Shown here piece by piece: positions 1 to 6,109 of a stretch of 7,452 nucleotides of DNA. Both the position numbers and the translations under genes were made by a program. The stretch lies in contig SCRK01000130.1 of the NCBI GenBank assembly GCA_004298075.1, forward strand, positions 1 to 7,452, written 5' to 3'. This stretch comes from a bacterium. GTDB taxonomy: Bacteria > Omnitrophota > Gorgyraeia > Gygaellales > Profunditerraquicolaceae. Each line of letters begins with the position of its first letter. Position 1 is the stretch's first letter. The notes beneath the pieces were generated by a model. The model did no database searches. It was given only the letters and a program-made list of their open reading frames with translations, and had not been told where the DNA came from.

Positions 1-987
1 TCTATTAAAATATATTCCGGGGACGAAGGTTTAGAGGAGCTGGTAAAAGATAAGCGCATCGACCAGGTGATGTTCGCTTTAAGCGGAGCAGCAGCCTTAC
101 GTCCGCTGGTCAGCGCGATAAAAAGCGGCCATGATATTGCCCTGGCCAATAAAGAGGCCATGGTCATGGCCGGCCCGATCATTATGCGGCTGGCTGCCAG
201 GCATAAAGTGAATATCCTGCCGGTTGACAGCGAGCAGTCGGCGATCTGGCAGGCTTTGTCAGGCCAGGCCTGCGCAGATACCCGGCCTTATCGGATAGGC
301 CGGTACGCGCCTCTGCGCAGTATCAGGACTATTTATCTGACTGCTTCGGGAGGGCCGTTCAGGAATATGCCCAAGAACAGGCTAAGCTCGGTTGGCATAA
401 AGGATGTGCTGGCGCATCCGCGCTGGAGGATGGGCAGGAAGATAACCGTGGATTCAGCCACCCTGATGAATAAAGGATTAGAGCTTTTGGAGGCGATGTT
501 CCTTTTTAATATTGAGGCACGAAAGATCAAGGTTCTTATTCACCCTGAAGCCATAATCCATTCTATGGTGGAGTTTGCGGATGGGGTGGTGATGGCGCAG
601 CTTTCACAGCCCGATATGCGCATACCCATACAATACGCGTTAAGTTATCCCGGGAGATTAGCCGGGGATCTGCCGAAAATAAATTTTTATAGTTTGAAGA
701 ACCTGCATTTCGAAAAGCCAAATTTTGATAAATTCCCCGCTTTGGGCCTGGCTTATCAGGCGGCAGGAGAGCTGGGGAGTATGCCGGCCGTGTTGAATGC
801 CGCCAATGAGGAAAGCGTGGAAAGTTTTTTAAATAAAAAGATCAGATTCTTAGATATACCCAGGGTAACCGCCAGGGTGATGTCCAGGCACCGCCGGATT
901 AACTCTCCGGACCTGCGCCAGGTGATGCAGGCAGACGCCTGGGCCAGGGAAGAGGCTAAAAGCTTAATTTCATCTTTAAAGAAATGA
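1..987 (+). CDS. dxr: 1-deoxy-D-xylulose 5-phosphate reductoisomerase, 5'-truncated by window edge
   Basis: The reading frame is open from the first base, and 328 codons precede the TGA stop. Dxr is a cytoplasmic NADPH- and metal-dependent enzyme that converts DXP to 2-C-methyl-D-erythritol 4-phosphate, the committed step of the MEP isoprenoid pathway. Visible family signatures, numbered from the window start, are LANKE (48-52), the metal-binding PVDSEQSAIWQ (74-84), LTASGGPFR, then MGRKITVDSATLMNKGLE with the Asn-Lys-(x2)-Glu catalytic set, IHPEAIIHSMVEF, the QPDMRIPIQYAL segment and LNAANE near the C-terminal domain. Aligned by eye on E. coli Dxr (398 aa), about 74 N-terminal residues, including the Gly-rich NADPH motif, lie upstream, giving a full length near 402. 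In-frame GTG and ATG codons at 67-72 are internal residues and not the true start, because conserved sequence continues upstream of them. The stop overlaps the rseP start by 4 bases (ATGA). All visible active-site residues are intact. Confidence 0.97.
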   Translation, partial: SIKIYSGDEGLEELVKDKRIDQVMFALSGAAALRPLVSAIKSGHDIALANKEAMVMAGPIIMRLAARHKVNILPVDSEQSAIWQALSGQACADTRPYRIGRYAPLRSIRTIYLTASGGPFRNMPKNRLSSVGIKDVLAHPRWRMGRKITVDSATLMNKGLELLEAMFLFNIEARKIKVLIHPEAIIHSMVEFADGVVMAQLSQPDMRIPIQYALSYPGRLAGDLPKINFYSLKNLHFEKPNFDKFPALGLAYQAAGELGSMPAVLNAANEESVESFLNKKIRFLDIPRVTARVMSRHRRINSPDLRQVMQADAWAREEAKSLISSLKK

Positions 988-2066
988 TACCTATTATCAT
1001 ATTCATTTTGATCCTAAGTTTGCTCATCGTCGTGCATGAATTCGGGCATTTTATCGTTGCCAGGAAAAATGGCGTGCGCGTGGAGCAATTTTCACTGGGG
1101 TTCGGCAAGCGCCTTTGGCGCAAGAAAAAAGGGGATACCGAATATTCCTTAAACCTTATTCCCCTGGGCGGGTATGTTAAAATGGCCGGAGATAACCTTG
1201 AAGAGTGCACGGGCAAAAGCGACGAGTATTTTTCAAAATCCCCGGGTAAGAGGTTCCAGATCATAGTCTTTGGCCCGCTGCTTAATTATTTTCTCGGATT
1301 TATTTTTTTCTGGTCAATTTTTATTATCGGATACCCTACTTTAACTACCAAGGTAGGCGGGTTGATCGATGGTTTTGGGGCGCAGGCATCCGGATTAAGG
1401 GTAGGAGACCAGATCCGCGCGGTGGATAACCGCAAGGTTGATAATTGGAGTGAACTGCAAAAAGAGATCCAGAGAAACAACTCCGCCGGTTCGGTCAATC
1501 TGGCGGTCTTGCGCGAGGGGAAGGAACTGAAGGTATCGGTCCCCTTAAAAGAGAAAAGCGCTCTTGACGCGCTGGGGCAGAAGCATTCTTTAAGTCTGAT
1601 CGGGATCACCCCTTTTGATGAGACGATAGAAATAAGGCATGGGCCCGTAAAGTCGATGTTCCTGGCAGCGCAGAAAACGCTGGACTTGACATTAACCACT
1701 TATAAAGCCCTCTGGTTCCTGGTCACCGGGAAGATCTCCATGCGTGAATCAATGGCCGGGCCGCTGGAAATATTCTTTATGACCTCTAAAGCGGCAACCC
1801 TGGGGTTAGCCGCGGTATTGCATCTTATCGCGGCTTTAAGCATAAGCCTGGCGATATTTAACCTGCTTCCGGTCCCGATCCTGGATGGCGGGCATATCCT
1901 ATTGCTGGGTATCGAGAAGATCAGGCGTAAACCTCTTGAAATAAGAATAGAGCGCATTCTTACCAATATTGGTTTTAGCCTGCTGCTTACCATGGTTGTC
2001 CTGGTCACTTATAACGATATTTTAAGGCGCTACGGAGAAAATATAAGCAAATTTTTTGTCAAATAA
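984..2066 (+). CDS. rseP: RseP-type site-2 membrane metalloprotease with a single PDZ domain
   Basis: This 360-aa M50-family intramembrane zinc protease cleaves membrane-bound anti-sigma factors or remnant signal peptides within the bilayer. The first transmembrane helix (about residues 3-22) carries the HEFGH zinc motif at 18-22. A GPLLN motif at 97-101 starts a second hydrophobic helix reaching about 117. One PDZ domain spans roughly 122-196, with GLRVGD at 137-142. A third helix (about 270-296) leads into NLLPVPILDGGH (293-304), where Asp301 is the third zinc ligand. A last helix lies near 327-346. E. coli RseP is about 450 aa with two tandem PDZ domains, so this is the shorter one-PDZ form common in many phyla. 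The ATG start overlaps the dxr stop as ATGA, and no good Shine-Dalgarno sequence precedes it, so translation is probably coupled to dxr. The substrate cannot be told from this window. Confidence 0.95.
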   Translation: MIPIIIFILILSLLIVVHEFGHFIVARKNGVRVEQFSLGFGKRLWRKKKGDTEYSLNLIPLGGYVKMAGDNLEECTGKSDEYFSKSPGKRFQIIVFGPLLNYFLGFIFFWSIFIIGYPTLTTKVGGLIDGFGAQASGLRVGDQIRAVDNRKVDNWSELQKEIQRNNSAGSVNLAVLREGKELKVSVPLKEKSALDALGQKHSLSLIGITPFDETIEIRHGPVKSMFLAAQKTLDLTLTTYKALWFLVTGKISMRESMAGPLEIFFMTSKAATLGLAAVLHLIAALSISLAIFNLLPVPILDGGHILLLGIEKIRRKPLEIRIERILTNIGFSLLLTMVVLVTYNDILRRYGENISKFFVK

Positions 2067-3131
2067 ATGGATATCATAAGGCGTAAAGCCAGGGTTATAA
2101 AAGTCGGCAAGGTTTTTATCGGCGGCAATCATCCGATAGCTGTCCAGTCAATGACCAAATGCAGGACCGCGGATACCGAGAGCTGCATCAGGCAGATCAA
2201 CGGCCTCCAAGAGGCAGGCTGTGATATTGTGCGCCTGGCGATCAAAGACCTGGAGGATGCCCGGGCCTTAAAGAGGATAAAGGCAAAGGTAAAACTGCCG
2301 CTTGTGGCGGATATCCATTTTTCATACCGCCTGGCGATCGCCGCTATTGAGAACGGGGCGGATAAGATCAGGTTAAACCCGGGGAATATCCATAAAAAAC
2401 AGGAGATAGAGAAGGTCATCTCGGCATTGAAAACAGCCGGGATCCCTTTGCGCGTCGGGCTTAATTCCGGTTCAGTAAAGGAAACGGCCCACAGGAGTTC
2501 GTCGATGACCGACAGGTTAGTGTCCTCCTGCATGGATTACATAAAGATGATCGAGAAGCTTAAATTCAATAATATCGTGATCTCCCTTAAGGCAAATAAT
2601 GTCCTGGATACGGTTGAGTCATACCGCAAGGCCGCGAAGGTTTGCGTTTATCCTTTGCATCTGGGGGTTACGGCAACAGGCTCTCCTTATAACGGCATTA
2701 TCAAATCCAGCGTAGCTTTAGGGGCTTTACTAATGGAGGGTATAGGTGATACAATAAGGGTATCCCTGACCGACACACCGGTAGAAGAGGTGAGGGCAGC
2801 CAAATGCATATTGGGGTCCTTAGGGTTGCGCGGCACAGGAGCCCAGATCATCAGCTGTCCTACTTGCGGCCGCTGCGAGGTGGACCTGGTCGGCATAGTC
2901 AAGGAACTTGAAGAGCGATTGGCTGGCGAATACCTGCCGCCGGCGGGTAAGCCGCTTAAAATAGCTGTAATGGGCTGCGTAGTCAACGGCCCGGGAGAGG
3001 CCAAAGAAGCGGATATCGGGGTGGCCTTTGGGAAAAAAGAAGGGCTTTTGTTCAAGAAGGGCAAGGCCGTAAGTAAGATTTCTTTTGAGCAGTGCGCCAA
3101 GGTTCTTTTAGAGGAGATGAAGAAATGCTGA
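2067..3131 (+). CDS. ispG: 4-hydroxy-3-methylbut-2-en-1-yl diphosphate synthase (IspG/GcpE)
   Basis: This 354-aa [4Fe-4S] enzyme reductively converts the cyclic diphosphate MEcPP to HMBPP, the second-last step of the MEP pathway that Dxr begins. An N-terminal TIM-barrel region (about 1-235) opens with RRKARVIKVGKVFIGG and the IAVQSMTK segment. The C-terminal iron-sulfur domain has Cys264 and Cys267 in CPTCGRC, plus Cys304 and Glu311 in GCVVNGPGE. These match the three-Cys-plus-Glu cluster ligands of E. coli IspG (372 aa), with the same 7-residue Cys-to-Glu spacing. Length and ligands indicate the ordinary two-domain bacterial form without the plant/Chlamydia-type insert. The ATG follows the rseP TAA with zero spacing. 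The nearest GGAG is about 30 bases upstream, too far to serve it, so re-initiation after rseP is likely. The end overlaps the next gene by 7 bases. Confidence 0.97.
   Translation: MDIIRRKARVIKVGKVFIGGNHPIAVQSMTKCRTADTESCIRQINGLQEAGCDIVRLAIKDLEDARALKRIKAKVKLPLVADIHFSYRLAIAAIENGADKIRLNPGNIHKKQEIEKVISALKTAGIPLRVGLNSGSVKETAHRSSSMTDRLVSSCMDYIKMIEKLKFNNIVISLKANNVLDTVESYRKAAKVCVYPLHLGVTATGSPYNGIIKSSVALGALLMEGIGDTIRVSLTDTPVEEVRAAKCILGSLGLRGTGAQIISCPTCGRCEVDLVGIVKELEERLAGEYLPPAGKPLKIAVMGCVVNGPGEAKEADIGVAFGKKEGLLFKKGKAVSKISFEQCAKVLLEEMKKC
3111..3116 (+). promoter_or_regulatory. Shine-Dalgarno site deciding the start of the CpaF-like gene
   Basis: GAGGAG lies inside the end of ispG, 8 bases before the ATG at 3125. 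This spacing favours 3125 as the start over the upstream in-frame GTG at 3092, which has no such site, and over the ATG at 3131. The latter overlaps the ispG stop as TGATG and could be a secondary coupled start. Confidence 0.75.
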
Positions 3132-4387
3132 TGACTAACCTGTTAAAAGAAGAGATACGCCAGAAATTGCTCGCCCAGCACAGCGAGATATTATACCGGG
3201 AATCGATCGATAAGCTGGAGCTGGAGTCTATCATAAGGAGCATAATCGAGGATATCATCCACCACAGGCATATGGAGGTGAATGAGCAGGATAAGGCCAG
3301 GGCCGTCACCCAGATGGTTGATGAGCTGGCCGGGTATGGCCCGATAGAGAAGATCATGAATGATCCCGAGATAACCGAGGTGATGATCAATGGGCCGCAT
3401 AAGATCTATGTGGAAAAAAAAGGCAAAAAGGTGCTTTCGGATATCAAGTTTGATGATGACCAGCAGCTGCGCTGCCTGATCTATAAATTACTCGCCCCTA
3501 CCAGGCGCAGGGTAGATGAATCTTTTCCTTACGTGGATGTATCGCTTAAGGACGGCTCGCGCGTAAATATAATCATTCCGCCGCTGGCCCTTGACGGCAC
3601 CTCGGTAACGATCAGGAAATTCCTGGGGACGATCAAGAAGGCCGATGACCTGATCAAGCTGGAGACCCTTGATCAGCGCATGGCGGATTTCCTGATTGCC
3701 TGCATAAAAGCAAAGATAAATATACTTTTCAGCGGCGCCACCGGCGCCGGTAAAACTACCACCCTGGCTGTGCTTTCCGGCTATATCGATAATAGCGAAC
3801 GCATTGTTACTATCGAGGATACCGCGGAACTGCGCTTGAACCAGGACCATATTGTCCGGCTTGAGACGCGTCCGGCGAGCATAGAAGGCAAAGGGGAGGT
3901 AACCATCAGGGACCTTTTCAAGAACTCCCTGCGCATGCGGCCCAGCAGGATCATCCTGGGAGAGATCAGGAGCTCCGAGGCCCTGGATATGCTGCAGGCA
4001 ATGTGCTCAGGCCATACCGGGTCCTTAGCGGTTTTGCACGCCAATTCACCAACGGAGGTGATCTACCGGCTTGAGACGATGATCCTGACATCAGGACTGC
4101 CGATCTCGCTGGATATTATCCACCGACAGATCGCCGTGGCAGTGCATTTGATCGTCCAGCAGGGTCAGCTCTCGGACGGCACGCGCAAGATCACCAATAT
4201 AACACAGGTAAACGGGCTAAAGGACGGGACAGTGGTGCTGGAAGATATCTTTCGTTATGAGTTCAGTGATTTCAGCGATGGCAGGGTACAGGGTAAATTC
4301 AAGGCCACCGGGGTAGTCCCGGTATTTTTCGGGTTATTTGCCAAAAAAGGCGTGCCTTTATCAAAAGAGACCTTTAATAAGGACTAA
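3125..4387 (+). CDS. cpaF: CpaF/TadA-family secretion ATPase
   Basis: From the preferred ATG this is a 420-aa cytoplasmic hexameric-type ATPase of the VirB11/CpaF branch of the GspE/PilT superfamily. Relatives power assembly of Flp/Tad pili or related secretion machines. A helical N-terminal region (about 1-60) is followed by the typical MVDELAGYGPIEKI and DPEITEVMINGP segments of the CpaF N-domain. DGSRVN (143-148) and TIRKF (around Arg164) provide the conserved arginines. Walker A is GATGAGKT (204-211), an Asp-box-like TIEDTAEL follows, Walker B is RIILGEIR (275-282, Glu280 catalytic) and the His box GHTGSLAVLH is at 296-305. The tail DIFRYEF and FKATGVVPVF is typical of TadA/CpaF, and no GspE tetracysteine motif is present. 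All catalytic motifs look intact. It overlaps ispG by 7 bases and ends 3 bases before proS, so it is embedded in a housekeeping operon. No TadB/TadC, pilin or secretin genes are visible, so its partner machine must be elsewhere. The family call is firm; the exact machine is not, and the symbol denotes the family only. Confidence 0.93.
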   Translation: MLMTNLLKEEIRQKLLAQHSEILYRESIDKLELESIIRSIIEDIIHHRHMEVNEQDKARAVTQMVDELAGYGPIEKIMNDPEITEVMINGPHKIYVEKKGKKVLSDIKFDDDQQLRCLIYKLLAPTRRRVDESFPYVDVSLKDGSRVNIIIPPLALDGTSVTIRKFLGTIKKADDLIKLETLDQRMADFLIACIKAKINILFSGATGAGKTTTLAVLSGYIDNSERIVTIEDTAELRLNQDHIVRLETRPASIEGKGEVTIRDLFKNSLRMRPSRIILGEIRSSEALDMLQAMCSGHTGSLAVLHANSPTEVIYRLETMILTSGLPISLDIIHRQIAVAVHLIVQQGQLSDGTRKITNITQVNGLKDGTVVLEDIFRYEFSDFSDGRVQGKFKATGVVPVFFGLFAKKGVPLSKETFNKD

Positions 4388-4390
4388 AAT

Positions 4391-5638
4391 ATGTATTGGA
4401 GCAAGGCTTTTATACCCACGTTAAAGGAGATGCCGCAAGAAGCGGAATCATTGAGCCATAAGTTCTTGCTGCGTTCGGGGGCAATGCGCATGCTTATGGC
4501 CGGGGCGTATATTTATCTTCCTTTAGGTCTGAAGGTATTGGAGAATATCCAGGGAATTATCCGCCAGGAGATGAATTCATGCGGGGCCAGTGAACTGCTT
4601 TTACCGGCGCTGCATCCGCTTGAGCTTTGGCAGAAGACCGGCAGGGACAAGGACCTGGGAGAGGTGATGTTCAAGTTCACCGACCGCCGGGGCAGGAAAT
4701 TAGCTTTAGGGCCAACCCATGAAGAGGTGATCACGGAACTGGTAAAAGGGCAGGTCTCCAGTTACCGGCAGCTGCCTTTGGTTTTATATCAGATACAGAC
4801 CAAATTCCGCGACGAGATCCGTCCGCGCTTCGGGTTGATCCGCGCCTGTGAATTCATCATGAAGGACGCCTACAGTTTTGACCAGGATGAGGTAGGGCTG
4901 GACAAAAACTATGAACTGATGTATGAGGCCTACAAGCGGATATTCAAAAGATGCGGCTTGGATATACTGATCACGGAAGCGGATTCCGGAGTTATGGGTG
5001 GAAAGGTTTCCCATGAATTCATGGTCCAGGCGCCTCTCGGTGAAGATATAGTCCTGGTCTGCGCCAAATGCCGCAAGGCCAAAGCGCATAAAGAGGGGGA
5101 CAATCTTTGCCCGGCATGCAAGAGCCCCATGGAGAAGGTCAATGCCATTGAGGTCGGGCACATTTTTAAATTAGGAACAAAATACAGCCAATCAATGCAG
5201 GCTAATTTTTCCGATGACAAGGGAGAGCTTAAGCCGGTGATCATGGGTTGTTACGGGATCGGCGTATCGCGCTTGGTCTCTGCGATCATTGAGCAGAATA
5301 ATGACCCTGACGGGATCATCTGGCCCAAAGAGGTTACTCCCTATCAAATTATAGTTTTACCGCTGGATGTAACTAACCAGGAAGTTATGCGCCAGGCGGA
5401 GGATTTTTATAAACAGCTTAATGCGCTGGGTTTCTCTGTCCTTTTTGATGACAGGGATGTCCGTCCCGGCGTAAAATTCAAGGATGCCGACCTGTTAGGC
5501 ATACCGTTGGAGGTAGTCATCGGTAAGGAATCATTGAAGAATAATTCATTAGAGCTAAAGGACCGGCGGACTAAGGAAAAATTGGTTAAACCCGCCGCTG
5601 AGATATTGGCTAAGATCAGGGAGTTCTACCATGGTTGA
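4391..5638 (+). CDS. proS: Prolyl-tRNA synthetase, short form lacking the INS editing domain
   Basis: This 415-aa class II aminoacyl-tRNA synthetase charges tRNA-Pro with proline. The bacterial-type catalytic core is complete. Motif 1 lies around SCGASELLLPALHP, and motif 2 is FRDEIRPRFG (Arg140, Glu142) followed by R151ACEF155. The TPHEE-like loop reads GPTHEE, and motif 3 is GCYGIGVSR (286-294). The anticodon-binding domain runs from about 320 to the end and includes DDRDVRPGVKFKDADLLG. E. coli ProRS is 572 aa because of an INS editing domain between motifs 2 and 3. Here only about 45 residues separate SHEF (207-210) from the EVGHIF segment (His257). Two CxxC pairs (224/227 and 240/243) in that gap look like a small zinc ribbon. 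Loss of INS implies no cis-editing of Ala-tRNA-Pro. Position 153 is Cys where relatives usually have Arg or Lys. AAGGA at 4379-4383 supports the ATG. The end overlaps rimP by 8 bases. Confidence 0.96.
   Translation: MYWSKAFIPTLKEMPQEAESLSHKFLLRSGAMRMLMAGAYIYLPLGLKVLENIQGIIRQEMNSCGASELLLPALHPLELWQKTGRDKDLGEVMFKFTDRRGRKLALGPTHEEVITELVKGQVSSYRQLPLVLYQIQTKFRDEIRPRFGLIRACEFIMKDAYSFDQDEVGLDKNYELMYEAYKRIFKRCGLDILITEADSGVMGGKVSHEFMVQAPLGEDIVLVCAKCRKAKAHKEGDNLCPACKSPMEKVNAIEVGHIFKLGTKYSQSMQANFSDDKGELKPVIMGCYGIGVSRLVSAIIEQNNDPDGIIWPKEVTPYQIIVLPLDVTNQEVMRQAEDFYKQLNALGFSVLFDDRDVRPGVKFKDADLLGIPLEVVIGKESLKNNSLELKDRRTKEKLVKPAAEILAKIREFYHG
5618..5623 (+). promoter_or_regulatory. Shine-Dalgarno site for rimP inside proS
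   Basis: AGGGAG ends 7 bases before the rimP ATG at 5631 and lies within the last codons of proS. It supports the start that overlaps proS by 8 bases, rather than a later internal methionine. Confidence 0.65.
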
Positions 5639-6089
5639 TCAGGATATGCTCGCGGAGGTCAACAGGATCATCGCTGAGAACCTGGCGGAAAATAACTTTG
5701 AGCTGGTTGAATTTACGCATAGGCATGAAGGCAGGGACCTGGTTTTGCGGCTGCTGGTAGATAAGCCGCAAGGAGGCATAACCATGGATGAATGCGCGCG
5801 CCTTAACCGCTCGCTGGGTGAGCTGCTGGATGAAAAGGATATGATCCCTGTCCGCTATGTTTTGGAGGTTTCCTCTCCCGGCCTTGACCGGCCGCTTATT
5901 TCCGGGAGGGATTTTAGCCGCTGCCTGAATAAGCAGGCGGTATTCTTTCTTAATGAGCAGATAGAAGGTAAATTGCAGGTCCAGGGACGGATCATCTCGG
6001 CAGGGGATGCGAGCGTATCAATCGATCATTCGGGGAAGGCCTTAGAGATCCCCTTAGTAAAAATAAACAAGGCAAAACTGGTTTTTTAA
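5631..6089 (+). CDS. rimP: Ribosome maturation factor RimP
   Basis: This 152-aa cytoplasmic protein helps assemble the 30S ribosomal subunit. Its length is typical of the family. The N-terminal alpha/beta domain shows the FELVEF and EGRDLVLRLLVDKP strands, then GGITMDECARLNRSLGELLDE. The family hallmark LEVSSPGLDRPL is at residues 78-89 and marks the passage toward the C-terminal SH3-like barrel (about 90-152), whose strands are less conserved. The gene starts inside proS with its own AGGGAG site and is followed 20 bases later by nusA. The rimP-nusA-infB order is one of the most conserved arrangements in bacteria and makes the call secure. Nothing looks damaged or unusual. Confidence 0.96.
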   Translation: MVDQDMLAEVNRIIAENLAENNFELVEFTHRHEGRDLVLRLLVDKPQGGITMDECARLNRSLGELLDEKDMIPVRYVLEVSSPGLDRPLISGRDFSRCLNKQAVFFLNEQIEGKLQVQGRIISAGDASVSIDHSGKALEIPLVKINKAKLVF

Positions 6090-6097
6090 AAACAACT

Positions 6098-6103
6098 GGA
6101 GAG
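6098..6103 (+). promoter_or_regulatory. Shine-Dalgarno site for nusA
   Basis: GGAGAG sits in the 20-base rimP-nusA gap; its GGAG core is 8 bases before the ATG at 6110. The gap shows no promoter or hairpin, so nusA should be read from the shared transcript. Confidence 0.7.
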
Positions 6104-6109
6104 ATCAAA

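Noticed and set aside
67..72. GTG/ATG pair as a start for a 306-aa dxr
   Set aside because: The frame is open to base 1 and the preceding residues fit the Dxr N-terminal domain, so the gene is cut by the window edge and does not start here.
3092..3124. Upstream in-frame GTG start for the ATPase, adding 11 residues
   Set aside because: No Shine-Dalgarno site serves it, it would overlap ispG by 40 bases, and the GAGGAG at 3111-3116 fits the ATG at 3125.
3734..3748. GGCGCC repeated around ACC, able to form a short hairpin
   Set aside because: It encodes the Gly-Ala-Thr-Gly-Ala of Walker A; codon choice explains it and there is no T-tract for a terminator.
4784..5161. A 125-codon minus-strand open frame opposite proS
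   Set aside because: It is the shadow of the conserved ProRS motif 2 region, with no ribosome binding context or recognisable motif.
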